64,000 nucleotides of DNA from [Bacteroides] pectinophilus (GTDB lineage: Bacteria > Bacillota > Clostridia > Lachnospirales > Lachnospiraceae): positions 573,001 through 637,000 of the forward strand of contig CP102260.1 in assembly GCA_025146925.1 (NCBI GenBank), written 5' to 3'. This document shows, one piece after another, positions 17,480 through 29,495 of the stretch. The notes under the pieces were generated by a model. That model worked only from the letters and a program-made list of their open reading frames with translations, ran no database searches and was not told the origin of the DNA. The first letter of the stretch is position 1; each line of letters starts with the position of its first letter. The translations under genes were made by a program, and so were the position numbers.

Positions 17480-17524
17480 TAAAAGTAATCAACAACAAAC
17501 TATACTGCAAGACGGGAGAATGAA

Positions 17525-18574
17525 GTGAATAAAAAAACTAAAGCAATTACAAAATCTCAAGCATTTTACTGTACGATGCTTTTTTTTCTTATAGCTGGGT
17601 TAGTTGCAACTATCCTGATAGCGGTTTCGCTTGGACCTGTGAATATAAGCATTGGAGATACATACAGAATTATTATCGGCAGGCTTACCGGAAAGAATGG
17701 ACTGTATGCAAATGCAGGCAAAGCAACGATAGCAATTGTCTGGAATATGAGATTTCCCAGAGTACTTCTTGGAATAATAAGCGGAGCAGGTCTTGCAATA
17801 TGCGGATGTGTGATGCAGGCAACGGTTAATAATCCGATATCGGAGCCGTATATACTTGGTGTCTCTTCCGGTGCAACCTTCGGTGCAACACTCTTAATCG
17901 TTATGGGGCTTGGAACAATTGTATCAGGAGGAGCCTTCATTGGTGCCGTAATTGCAACGGTTATGGTGCTTGGAATAGCAGGAAGACACGGTAGCATGAC
18001 GACAACAAGGCTTATACTTGCGGGTACGGTTGTGAATGCGCTGTTTACTGCATTTTCCAATTTTATAATATCGGTCGGAGCCAATGCTGACAGCATAATG
18101 ACAATAAAGTTCTGGACAATGGGTTCGCTTGCCAATGCGGGCTGGAAGAATATAGGACTGCCGGCGGTGGTTGTCATTGCGGTGACACTGTTTTTTCTCA
18201 CGCAATACCGTGTGCTTAACACGATGATGCTTGGAGATGAGACAGCGGTAACGCTGGGAATTAATCTGAGCTTTTACAGGAAAGTATATATGGCGCTTAT
18301 CGCGGTAGTTACAGGCGTGCTTGTTGCAAACTGCGGGATAATCGGTTTTGTCGGACTGATAATACCGCATATTTCAAGGGCATTTGCAGGAACCAACCAC
18401 AAGAGACTTATGCCGGTTGTGATACTTACGGGAGCAATATTCCTTACATGGGCTGATGTGCTTGCAAGAATACTTGTCAAAAATGCTGAGATGCCTATCG
18501 GGATATTCACGGCACTTGTAGGTGCGCCGTTCTTCATTTACATAGTTACAAAAAAAGATTATGGCAGGGAATAG
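17525..18574 (+). CDS. FecCD-family ABC transporter permease (iron-siderophore/cobalamin type)
   Basis: A 349-residue permease with about nine to ten membrane helices. The family signature regions WNMRFPRVLLGIISGAGLA, VNNPISEPYILGVSSGA and the C-terminal VTGVLVANCGIIGFVGLIIPH are clear. It starts at GTG, with GGGAG 6 bases upstream. The ATPase follows after 2 bp. It would form a homodimeric pore that imports a metal chelate delivered by the lipoprotein encoded two genes on. The downstream esterase favours a ferric siderophore over cobalamin or haem. Confidence 0.9.
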   Translation: MNKKTKAITKSQAFYCTMLFFLIAGLVATILIAVSLGPVNISIGDTYRIIIGRLTGKNGLYANAGKATIAIVWNMRFPRVLLGIISGAGLAICGCVMQATVNNPISEPYILGVSSGATFGATLLIVMGLGTIVSGGAFIGAVIATVMVLGIAGRHGSMTTTRLILAGTVVNALFTAFSNFIISVGANADSIMTIKFWTMGSLANAGWKNIGLPAVVVIAVTLFFLTQYRVLNTMMLGDETAVTLGINLSFYRKVYMALIAVVTGVLVANCGIIGFVGLIIPHISRAFAGTNHKRLMPVVILTGAIFLTWADVLARILVKNAEMPIGIFTALVGAPFFIYIVTKKDYGRE

Positions 18575-18576
18575 AC

Positions 18577-19332
18577 ATGGAACTTAGATGTGAGGATATT
18601 GAATACAGCATAGCGGGTAATAGAATACTTAAAGGAATCACAATGGGAGTAAGCAATAATGAGTTCCATACGATTCTCGGACCTAACGGGTGCGGTAAGA
18701 CAACGCTGCTCAAGACCGTTTACAGGATTGTAAAGCCGGAGACGGGGACCGTATATCTTGACGGCAGGCCGCAGAAGGACATAAGCATAAGGCAGAGCGC
18801 ACAGCAGATGGCGGTTGTTGCACAGTTTAACAATCTTAACTTTGACTGTTCTGTGCTTGATGTGGTGATGCTCGGAAGAACGCCGCATCTTAAGATGATG
18901 GAGCAGGAGAAGGCGCAGGATTATGAGATAGCATATGATGCACTAAGAAAGGTTGGTATGTATGACAAAAAGGACAGGTCATATCTGTCGCTGTCCGGAG
19001 GTGAGAAACAGAGAGTGGTGCTTGCGAGGGCAATAACACAGCAGCCAACGCTTCTTTTGCTTGATGAACCGACCAACCATCTTGATATAAAGTATCAGCT
19101 TGAAATATTAAGAATCGTTAAGGAGCTTAATATAAATGTGCTCGCAGTGCTTCATGATATCCAGCTTGCATGCAGATTCTCAGATTATATATATCTTGTC
19201 AGGGATGGCAGGATACGGCATCAGGGAACGCCTGAGCAGGCAATCACAAAAGAGAATATGAAAGAAATATATGATGTGGACTGCGAGGTCCTCAATCAGG
19301 GCAATAACCATATACTGATACAGTATACCTGA
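18577..19332 (+). CDS. ABC transporter ATP-binding protein (FecE/BtuD type)
   Basis: A 251-residue nucleotide-binding subunit. Walker A is GPNGCGKTT at about residue 35, the Q-loop lies near 85, the signature is LSGGEKQR, Walker B is LLLLDEPTNHLD, and the switch His is in VLHDIQLA. It starts 2 bp after the permease stop and energises that importer. A 112-bp gap with a hairpin separates it from the binding protein. Confidence 0.93.
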   Translation: MELRCEDIEYSIAGNRILKGITMGVSNNEFHTILGPNGCGKTTLLKTVYRIVKPETGTVYLDGRPQKDISIRQSAQQMAVVAQFNNLNFDCSVLDVVMLGRTPHLKMMEQEKAQDYEIAYDALRKVGMYDKKDRSYLSLSGGEKQRVVLARAITQQPTLLLLDEPTNHLDIKYQLEILRIVKELNINVLAVLHDIQLACRFSDYIYLVRDGRIRHQGTPEQAITKENMKEIYDVDCEVLNQGNNHILIQYT

Positions 19333-19366
19333 TACAGTATATCTTCAATAGTACAGTGGCAATAGG

Positions 19367-19404
19367 TCAAAAAGCCATTCATGGCTGCATGATAAGGCTT
19401 TTGA
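19367..19404 (+). other. Intra-operon hairpin before the binding-protein gene
   Basis: TCAAAAAGCC pairs with GGCTTTTGA (one bulged A), with an alternative inner GCCAT-TC-ATGGC stem. It sits between the ATPase and binding-protein genes, with no long T-tract. Such hairpins often stabilise or process the downstream mRNA and raise binding-protein expression over the membrane parts. This is inference. Confidence 0.4.
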
Positions 19405-19444
19405 TATATAAAAAGGAGAATCACGGAAAAAGGAGAACTAAGGA

Positions 19445-20464
19445 ATGAAAAAATTCACATCACTTGTGCTTATAGCAGCACTTACAACAACACTTGCTGC
19501 GTCACTCACAGCGTGTGGCAGTACACAGAATCAGTCACAGCAGAGCAGTCAGGCAGAGGCTGCACAGCAGACATCAGTGACACAGTATCCGGTCACAATT
19601 ACAACCTACGATGCATCGGGCAGGGAGATTACACAGACTTTTGACAAGGCACCTGAGAGAATCGTAACCAATAACCTCTCTGCGACAGAGACACTTATAG
19701 AGCTTGGCCTCGGAGATAAGATTGTCGGAATGATGAATCCTGACAATACAATAACATCAAAGTACAAGGACAGTATTGAGAAGATTAATAAGCTTGGAGA
19801 TAAGAAGAGCATTTCCAAGGAGATAATCCTTTCGGCAGCTCCCGATATAGTAGTCGGGCGTGCAGCAATGTTCTCTGAGAAATCACTCGGTGCGTATACA
19901 GACTGGAATAATAACGGCATCAACGTATATGCGCAGGGAGCAAGCGTAACTGCCGGTAATGTTGAACTTACAAGTGTAATTCAGGATGTTAAGAATCTTG
20001 GAATAATATTCAATGTGCAGGATAAGGCCAATGCATATGCGGACGAGCTTCAGAAGAAGTATGACGCAGCAGTTGCCAAGGCAGGCAGCAGCTCATCAGA
20101 CAAAAAGAATGCACTTGTAATGTGTGCATTTGACGGCAATACATTCGGTGCATATAAGTCAGCACTTCAGGAAAGCCTTCTCAACAAGCTTGGCTATACT
20201 AATGCGGCAACAGGTACTTCAGGGCTTTCACTAGAGGTTCTCGTAACAATGAATCCTGAGCTTATAATCTACGTTACAAGTGACCGTAATGCCAAGAATG
20301 ATGCAGATGCAGTAAATAAGCTTCTCGCAGCGGATGCAGTTTCAGATGTACCTGCAATTAAGAATAAAAAGATAGTAACTATAGGCTATGATGAATTCAT
20401 GGATTACGGACCTGCAATATTTGATGCTTTGACAACAGTTGCAGATGCCGTAAGCGCAAAGTAA
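19445..20464 (+). CDS. ABC transporter substrate-binding lipoprotein (FepB/BtuF fold)
   Basis: A 339-residue lipoprotein. The signal peptide (1-24) ends at LAASLTACGS with a lipobox Cys, followed by a Gln/Ser-rich linker, then a periplasmic-binding-protein-like fold. The RIVTNNLSATETLIELGLGDKIVG segment is typical of cluster A-II siderophore/cobalamin binders. A ribosome site AAGGAG precedes the ATG. It captures the chelate outside the membrane and hands it to the permease. The esterase gene begins 3 bp after its stop. Confidence 0.9.
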   Translation: MKKFTSLVLIAALTTTLAASLTACGSTQNQSQQSSQAEAAQQTSVTQYPVTITTYDASGREITQTFDKAPERIVTNNLSATETLIELGLGDKIVGMMNPDNTITSKYKDSIEKINKLGDKKSISKEIILSAAPDIVVGRAAMFSEKSLGAYTDWNNNGINVYAQGASVTAGNVELTSVIQDVKNLGIIFNVQDKANAYADELQKKYDAAVAKAGSSSSDKKNALVMCAFDGNTFGAYKSALQESLLNKLGYTNAATGTSGLSLEVLVTMNPELIIYVTSDRNAKNDADAVNKLLAADAVSDVPAIKNKKIVTIGYDEFMDYGPAIFDALTTVADAVSAK

Positions 20465-20467
20465 TAT

Positions 20468-21175
20468 ATGAGAGAGTTAAATATATCCGGCATCAGAGTA
20501 ATTATCCGGGTGCCGGATAATTATTCGGACAAAAACATTTACAATGCAGTATTTATCAATGACGGGGATGTAATCTGCAATAACGGCTTTAAAGATTTCA
20601 TGTATCCGGGCTGTATACTTATCGGTCTTGTGCCGGAAAACAGGCTGGATGAATACACACCATGGCAAGAGAGGGCAATAAGAAAGGGAGCAGCGGACTT
20701 CGGCGGAAGATGTGATGAGTATTACACTAAGCTCACACAGCAGATAGTGCCGTGGGCAGCCGGTGAATACAACATTAACAGAGATACGCTTGCTTACGGC
20801 GGATATTCACTTGGCGGGCTTGCAGCAGTGTACAGCCTGTTCAGGGATGATACATTTGCTAATATTTTCTCAGTGTGCGGCTCCTTCTGGTATCCCGGCT
20901 TTACGGAATACATAAGCAGCACGCCGGTTGTCAATGGGAACGCTTATGTAAGGCTCATAAATGGTGAAAATGAGGGCAGCAGACATGGAAACATCCTCGA
21001 AGAGGCACCGGTGCGGGCTCATTATGTCCATGAGTATCTGTCACTTATTATGAATGTGTGCGGCAGCTTTGATGAATACGGACACCATGAGCATCACACA
21101 GAAAGAATAAAGTGTGCTCTTGAGGATGTGTTAAAACATATCGACGCAAATGATTCAGGCAATACTATTTTGTAG
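20468..21175 (+). CDS. Esterase of the enterochelin-esterase-like (Fes/BesA/IroE) alpha/beta family
   Basis: A 235-residue cytoplasmic hydrolase with the nucleophile elbow GGYSLGG at about residue 117 and a late His-rich segment (EYGHHEHHTE) able to supply the catalytic His. The INDGDVICN-like opening is typical of esterase-D/enterochelin-esterase relatives. It follows the binding protein by 3 bp, so it belongs to the ABC operon. The simplest role is to hydrolyse an imported ester-bonded siderophore and release iron. Its 3' end overlaps the convergent truncated GntR gene by 11 bases. Confidence 0.78.
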   Translation: MRELNISGIRVIIRVPDNYSDKNIYNAVFINDGDVICNNGFKDFMYPGCILIGLVPENRLDEYTPWQERAIRKGAADFGGRCDEYYTKLTQQIVPWAAGEYNINRDTLAYGGYSLGGLAAVYSLFRDDTFANIFSVCGSFWYPGFTEYISSTPVVNGNAYVRLINGENEGSRHGNILEEAPVRAHYVHEYLSLIMNVCGSFDEYGHHEHHTERIKCALEDVLKHIDANDSGNTIL

Positions 21176-21590
21176 TTTTTACAACATTAAGCGGCATCAT
21201 AAGATGGTCTATAAGTACTTTGTAAGCATCATTACCGTTGCCGTTTTTAAGATACTCATAATACTTTGCATGTTCGTCCATTGTGCCGGTAACACGGCCT
21301 TCTACAGCAAGGGCGGACTGCGAAGTAAGTCTTATAAGATACATCAGCCTCTGAAAAATGTTATTAACTTCTTCATTCTTTATGTATTGGACAAGAAGCA
21401 GATGGAACTGATGGTCATAGTCTATAAATGATTCATAATTATCATCTTCTTCGACAGCATGTCTCTGCAGATCAAGTATATTTCCAAGCTCGCGTATAGT
21501 CTTCTGGCCTCGTGCGGTATTAACATCCGCAGCCAGACATTGCGTACAGAAGCCTTCTATAGCACATCTTATCTGTATTGTTTCCTTCAT
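21165..21590 (-). pseudogene. GntR/FadR-type regulator remnant: FCD ligand domain without its DNA-binding domain
   Basis: The 141-residue frame matches only the all-helical FCD ligand-binding domain: IQIRCAIEGFC helix, then the metal-site histidines in DYDHQFH, LIRLTSQSALA and DEHAKYYEYL. The roughly 70-residue N-terminal winged helix that should precede it is missing. Upstream the frame stays open only across the antisense of a DctM tail and then stops. No ribosome site precedes the first ATG. The gene was probably beheaded by the same deletion that removed most of a TRAP operon. Regulators of this class commonly control uronate or TRAP genes. Confidence 0.72.
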
Positions 21591-21596
21591 ATAATT

Positions 21597-21749
21597 CTTT
21601 TCACGGGCTGCCGTGTCGGAGGAGTTACAATCGAGAGCGTAATCAAATACATGCTTCCTTATTTTACAATCATATTTGTTGCGCTGCTTCTTGTAACATA
21701 TATACCGGCAATCTCAATGTTCCTTCCTGGAATACTTGGATTGGTATAA
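21597..21749 (+). pseudogene. C-terminal remnant of a TRAP transporter large permease (DctM)
   Basis: About 50 residues in frame, beginning LFTGCRVGGVTIE and ending YIPAISMFLPGILGLV before TAA, match the last membrane helix and tail of DctM permeases. There is no start codon, ribosome site or upstream part, because the sequence to the left belongs to the truncated GntR gene on the other strand. A strong terminator follows, as expected after a former operon. This is the surviving end of a lost dctPQM set. Confidence 0.7.
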
Positions 21750-21793
21750 TAACAAAAGCTTATTTCCTAAAATTTTCCTAAATTCATTCAAAC

Positions 21794-21833
21794 ATGACGA
21801 AAGTCCGGAGAGAAATCCCCGGACTTTTGTCAT
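21794..21833. terminator. Strong bidirectional terminator after the dctM remnant
   Basis: A 15-bp stem with one mismatch (ATGACGAAAGTCCGG with CCGGACTTTTGTCAT) and a 10-nt loop, with T-rich ends on both strands. It also serves the minus-strand zinc-protein gene that ends at 21860. Confidence 0.85.
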
Positions 21834-21859
21834 TGAATGTTACGCTATGTTAAATAAGA

Positions 21860-22033
21860 TCAGTTACTATGCTGTCTGTTCTTCATTGTACATAAAGGAC
21901 ATATTGCCTTTTTGTCGTTGTCTTTGAATGTCCAGCCCTTCTCTCGGAGTAATACCACAACGAGCGTTTCGTCACGATACTCCATGGTATCGAGTCTTCC
22001 ACATTGATCACATCTTGCACCGGCTACCAGCAT
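21860..22033 (-). CDS. Small zinc-ribbon-like protein
   Basis: A 57-residue protein with two CxxC pairs (Cys8/Cys11 in CDQCG and Cys45/Cys48 in CPLC) and a beta-rich middle, consistent with one structural zinc site. A longer open frame reaches back to 22093, but GAGGTG stands 7 bases before ATG 22033, so that start is used. No function is recognised. It lies alone between the TRAP remnant terminator and the enolase gene, transcribed away from enolase. Confidence 0.65.
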   Translation of the reverse strand: MLVAGARCDQCGRLDTMEYRDETLVVVLLREKGWTFKDNDKKAICPLCTMKNRQHSN

Positions 22034-22191
22034 TGTTGTCACCTCATTCTTGATTTGTCTTATACATTTTATCAGAAAAAATCGGCAAATCAAGAGTAAT
22101 AATTCCCAAAAATAAGGTTTAATTAAGAATTCTTTGTGAAGAATTTACTAAGAAGCATCATGCCTGTAATGGGTGAATATTCCCTAATTAA

Positions 22192-25475
<3,284 letters not shown>

Positions 25476-25544
25476 ATATCCTCCGTAATCTGAAAAGCAA
25501 TCTGAATGTAACAAAAAATCTGTATATGATCCGAAAAAATCCTA

Positions 25545-25576
25545 TGTATACTATATCGCTTGTATACTATATCACA
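25545..25576. repeat. Two tandem 16-bp direct repeats upstream of the EAL gene
   Basis: TGTATACTATATCGCT (25545-25560) is followed at once by TGTATACTATATCACA (25561-25576), identical at 13 positions. Each unit contains GTATAC and a TATA-C-TATA near-palindrome. The position, upstream of the minus-strand EAL gene start at 25475, suits a tandem operator or overlapping -10 boxes. Confidence 0.5.
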
Positions 25577-25619
25577 TACAGATTTTATTGCAACATCAAA
25601 TATAGCTTACATATCAGGT

Positions 25620-26462
25620 TCAGATATCGGCAAAGAATGCGACTGCTATAGCCCCGGGGCCTACATGTGTTCCTATGGCACCTCCTATTGTACCTGTCTT
25701 AAGAATATCGGCATGACCTTCCCAGATATCTTTACTGTCATTTATATATTTTTTAAGCATTACGTCCGAAAGTCCGGTATAGCCTAAGAATACAGGCTTT
25801 GTAAAATCTATTCCAAATGACTTTACCTGCTCGATAAGAAAGTTGTTGCCCTGCTTTGAACCGCGTGCTTTGCCAAGAATTGCAACTTCTCCTTCCCTGA
25901 CGGTTACAACGGGCTTTATTGAAAGAAGACTGCCGGCAAGAGCAACAGTTTTGGATATGCGTCCGCCTTTTTTCAGATACTCAAGAGTATCAAGGAGAGC
26001 CAGCGTATGCAGTGACTGCTTGCGGTTGTTAAGTTCATCGGCAATGTCGGCACATTGCATGCCTGAATCTGCCAGCTGCATTGCATATGTAACAAGCGCT
26101 TTTTCACCGACAGACACGTTCTCGCTGTCAACGACATATACTCTCCCATCGAATTCAGCGGCAGCAATGCAGGCACTCTGGTAGGTGCCTGACAGTCTGG
26201 ATGATATAGTTATTATAAGAACATCGCTTCCGTCAGACCGGGCTTCGCTGATTGCCTCTTCAAAAATATATGGTGTCACCTGGCTTGTCTTAGGAAGGGT
26301 GTCACTTTCAATAAGTTTTTCGTAGAATTCATGGTGAGTGATTGTCGCACCGTCTTTATATTCATCCTCATCAAATCTTATAGTGAGTGGAAGTACATTA
26401 AGCCTGCTGTCATGTGGTGCGAGGATGTCAGAACCTGAATCAGTTATAAATTTTATGCTCAT
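25620..26462 (-). CDS. DegV family fatty-acid-binding protein
   Basis: A 280-residue cytoplasmic protein of the DegV/FakB family, which binds fatty acids for phosphorylation by FakA. The start IKFITDSGSDI, PLTIRFDEDEYKDG, TSQVTPYIF, the fatty-acid-site region ISSRLSGTYQSA, LEYLKKGGRIS and the end THVGPGAIAVAFF are typical. GGAGAC precedes ATG 26462, preferred over an ATG 19 codons earlier. No fakA kinase gene is in the window. It is followed 145 bp later by the EAL gene on the same strand. Confidence 0.9.
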   Translation of the reverse strand: MSIKFITDSGSDILAPHDSRLNVLPLTIRFDEDEYKDGATITHHEFYEKLIESDTLPKTSQVTPYIFEEAISEARSDGSDVLIITISSRLSGTYQSACIAAAEFDGRVYVVDSENVSVGEKALVTYAMQLADSGMQCADIADELNNRKQSLHTLALLDTLEYLKKGGRISKTVALAGSLLSIKPVVTVREGEVAILGKARGSKQGNNFLIEQVKSFGIDFTKPVFLGYTGLSDVMLKKYINDSKDIWEGHADILKTGTIGGAIGTHVGPGAIAVAFFADI

Positions 26463-26666
26463 TTGCAGTAGTCTCCAAAAAATAGTTTGATTATAAAATA
26501 ACTTATTGAATATTAACACGTGAATGAGTCGGGGTCAAGGGCTATTTTGGTAATCAAAATATTGCAATACAATACAAAAAGTATTAATATATAAGTAAAT
26601 ATATAAGTAATACTTGAAGTGTAAAGAAAAGGAAATTATTAAATACTGTAATCAGGAGGGAACAGA

Positions 26667-28367
26667 ATGAAACTTGAACAGATGAAGATTAAGAAAAGGC
26701 TCCGTACAGGGTTTGGCTTTGTTACGCTGCTTGCAATGCTGTCGGCAGTAGTTGGCATTATTGCGCTTATTGTGGTATCAACACGTTATGAATATGCGCT
26801 GTCACACTATGGATTTTCACAGGGGGATGTAGGCAAAGCAATGGTAAGCTTTGCGGAGGCAAGAAGTGCTCTCCGTGCTGTTGTGGGATATGATGACGAG
26901 AATGAGATAGAAGAACAGATAGAATTACATGACCAGAAAAAAGAGGTATTCCAGACATATATGGAGAAGGTTGAGAAGTCTGTAACATATAGAGAAGGAA
27001 TTCAGGCGTACAATGATGTCCTTAATGAACTTGACGGCTATTGGGAAATTGATGGACAGATAATGAAGCTCGCAACCTCTAATGACAAAGATGGTTATTT
27101 AAAGGCCCAGAAACTTGATGTCGAGCAGCTTACACCTAAGTATGAAAAGATATATGCGGAGTTTGCGGATCTTATGAATCTTAATGTGCAAAAGGGCGAC
27201 AGTGCCAAGGATATGCTTCATGTTGTTGAAATTGTAATTACGGTACTGATAATTGGTGTGATTGCAGCTGCAGTTTTATCATCAACAAAGCTCGGCAATA
27301 CTATAGCTACAAATATTGAAAAGCCGCTTCTTGCATTACAGGCGAGACTTAAGACATTTGCAGAAGGTGACCTTGAGAGCCCGTTCCCTGAAGCTAATAC
27401 CAATGATGAGATTGGTGAGATGATTGAAGAAGCGAGAGGGATGGCGGAGAATCTGAACCTTATTGTAACAGATGCCGGAGAACTTCTTACACAGATGGCA
27501 GACGGCAATTATGCAATTTCCACTAAGATAGAAGACAGATATGTAGGTAAGTTTGCTGCTCTTATGGATGCAATGCGTAAGATGAACAGAGAGATGAATG
27601 ATGCACTGTCACATGTTAATGACGCAGCCAATCAGGTAACAATAGGCTCGGAGAATCTTGCTGAGTCTGCACAGGCACTTGCAGAAGGTGCAACAGATCA
27701 GGCAGGTGCGGTTGAAGAGCTTACCGCAACGATTGCCAACATTACCGAAGGAGTTGACAGAACAGCAGAAGATCTCGATGAAATGCGCAAGAAAGCCGAT
27801 ATGTATGCAAAGAAGGCAGATGACAGCCGTGAGCAGATGACTGAGCTTGTTTCGGCAATGAACCGTATTGATGAGACATCCAAGAAGATTGAGAATATCA
27901 TTTCCGATATAGAGAATATAGCAAGTGAGACTAATCTTCTCTCACTTAATGCGGCAATTGAAGCAGCGCGTGCAGGAGAGGCAGGAAGAGGATTCGCAGT
28001 TGTGGCAGAGCAGATAAGAAAGCTCGCCGAGCAGAGTGCCCAGTCGGCTGTGGACACTAGAACACTCATAGAAGGCTCGTTGCGCGAAGTTGATGATGGT
28101 AATCTTGCAGCAGAAAGCGCAGCGGGTGCAATTGAAGAAGTAGTTGAAGGAATAAAGAATATTGCGGAAGCCTCCAACAGGCTCAGCGAGACACTTAACG
28201 AGCAGGCTAAGGCGATGGATCAGGCAGAAGCAGGAGTTAACCAGATATCTGAGGTTGTACAGTCTAATTCGGCTGCAGCACAGGAATCATCGGCAACAAG
28301 CGAGGAGCTTTCAGCTCAGGCAACTACACTCAGCGATCTTGTCGGAAGATTCACACTGAGAAGCTGA
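26667..28367 (+). CDS. Methyl-accepting chemotaxis protein
   Basis: A 566-residue transmembrane chemoreceptor. TM1 is at about 15-37, an extracellular four-helix-bundle-like sensor spans 38-185, TM2 about 187-205, then HAMP, then the cytoplasmic signalling hairpin. The conserved tip reads [20 protein letters not shown] and [19 protein letters not shown]. The ligand is unknown. AGGAGG is 7 bases before the ATG. It stands alone, followed by a terminator, and its upstream region carries a tandem 12-bp AT-rich repeat near 26585-26610. It implies a motile or chemosensory organism. Confidence 0.93.
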   Translation: MKLEQMKIKKRLRTGFGFVTLLAMLSAVVGIIALIVVSTRYEYALSHYGFSQGDVGKAMVSFAEARSALRAVVGYDDENEIEEQIELHDQKKEVFQTYMEKVEKSVTYREGIQAYNDVLNELDGYWEIDGQIMKLATSNDKDGYLKAQKLDVEQLTPKYEKIYAEFADLMNLNVQKGDSAKDMLHVVEIVITVLIIGVIAAAVLSSTKLGNTIATNIEKPLLALQARLKTFAEGDLESPFPEANTNDEIGEMIEEARGMAENLNLIVTDAGELLTQMADGNYAISTKIEDRYVGKFAALMDAMRKMNREMNDALSHVNDAANQVTIGSENLAESAQALAEGATDQAGAVEELTATIANITEGVDRTAEDLDEMRKKADMYAKKADDSREQMTELVSAMNRIDETSKKIENIISDIENIASETNLLSLNAAIEAARAGEAGRGFAVVAEQIRKLAEQSAQSAVDTRTLIEGSLREVDDGNLAAESAAGAIEEVVEGIKNIAEASNRLSETLNEQAKAMDQAEAGVNQISEVVQSNSAAAQESSATSEELSAQATTLSDLVGRFTLRS

Positions 28368-28403
28368 TATAATATTGAATATCTACACGGATAAGTAATT
28401 AAG

Positions 28404-28444
28404 GCAGTCCTTGCCCATTGGATTATGGGGAGGGCTGCTTTTTA
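28404..28444 (+). terminator. Terminator after the chemoreceptor gene
   Basis: GCAGTCCTTGCCC pairs with GGGGAGGGCTGC (G·T wobbles), followed by TTTTTAT. Confidence 0.8.
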
Positions 28445-28571
28445 TATGAGGAAACCGGAAAACGAGATAATAAATTTGTATTTCAAAAGTATCGTTAAAT
28501 CATTGATTGCTATCGCATTTTAGATTAAAATATAAAAAATGTATTATGTATGACAATATGGGAGAGAATCA

Positions 28572-29459
28572 ATGAGCAAATTTATTTTAAGCTGTTGTTC
28601 AACGGCAGACCTTACAAAAGAACATTTTGAAAAGATTAATGTAAGATACATATGTTTTCATTACGAGCTTGACGGAGTGGAACATGCAGATGATCTCGGA
28701 CAGTCAATTCCATTTGATGAGTTCTATAAGAAGATGGCTGAAGGAGCAATGACCAAGACATCCCAGGTTAATGCGGAGGAATATAAGGAATACTTTGAAG
28801 GGTTCCTTAAGGAAGGTTACGATGTACTGCATGTATGCCTGTCATCAGGAATATCGGGTACGGTTAACTCTGCCAATATAGCCAGAGATATGCTTGCGGA
28901 TGAATATCCCGACAGAAAAATATATGTTGTGGATTCACTTGGCGCGTCATCCGGTTATGGTCTTATCATGGATACGCTTGCGTCACTCCGCGATGAAGGA
29001 AAGACAATAGATGAGCTGTATTCTTGGGTTGAGGAGCATAAGCTCGAACTTCATCACTGGTTTTTCTCAACTGACCTTACATTCTACATCAGGGGAGGAA
29101 GAATATCCAAGACAGCCGGAGCAATAGGCTCAATACTTAATATATGTCCGCTGCTTAATATGGATAATCTTGGAAGACTTATTCCGAGATATAAGATAAG
29201 AGGCAGGAAGAAGGTAATTACAGAGATTGTTAAGCGGATGGAAGAGAATGCACAGGACGGACATGATTACTCAGGCAAATGTTTTATATCGCAGTCAGCA
29301 TGCTATGAGGATGCAAGAGCAGTTGCAGACCTTGTCGAGGCTAAGTTCCCTAAACTTAACGGCAGGGTTGAGATTAACAGTATAGGAACTACAATAGGAA
29401 GCCATACGGGACCGGGAACAGTGGCACTTTTTTTCTGGGGCGGTATGAGAACAGAGTAG
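28572..29459 (+). CDS. DegV family fatty-acid-binding protein (second copy)
   Basis: A 295-residue DegV/FakB-like protein: SCCSTADLT start, TKTSQVNAEEY, LSSGISGTVNSA, the LTFYIRGGRISKTAGAIGSIL signature and a final TTIGSHTGPGTVALFFWG. The Ser/Thr in the SSGISGT motif and the final HTGPG loop contact fatty-acid carboxylates in known members. It differs clearly from the copy at 25620, so each may prefer a different chain. GGGAG precedes the ATG. It is followed 36 bp later by tcdA on the same strand. Confidence 0.9.
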   Translation: MSKFILSCCSTADLTKEHFEKINVRYICFHYELDGVEHADDLGQSIPFDEFYKKMAEGAMTKTSQVNAEEYKEYFEGFLKEGYDVLHVCLSSGISGTVNSANIARDMLADEYPDRKIYVVDSLGASSGYGLIMDTLASLRDEGKTIDELYSWVEEHKLELHHWFFSTDLTFYIRGGRISKTAGAIGSILNICPLLNMDNLGRLIPRYKIRGRKKVITEIVKRMEENAQDGHDYSGKCFISQSACYEDARAVADLVEAKFPKLNGRVEINSIGTTIGSHTGPGTVALFFWGGMRTE

Positions 29460-29495
29460 TTTTTACATTGACAAAATAGCTATTATGAGGAGATT

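Noticed and set aside
17400-17525. Cobalamin riboswitch upstream of the FecCD-type operon
   Set aside because: No B12-box-like GCCACTG element and only about 60 nt of leader; the downstream esterase favours a siderophore.
17566-18222. 218-residue minus-strand frame opposite the FecCD permease
   Set aside because: It is a mirror of a hydrophobic conserved gene; the Pro/Ser/Thr-rich composition is typical of antisense of membrane helices.
22128-22145. AATTCTT-TGTG-AAGAATT inverted repeat upstream of enolase
   Set aside because: Arms are only 7 bp in AT-rich DNA, far from the start, and may be chance; not supported as an operator.
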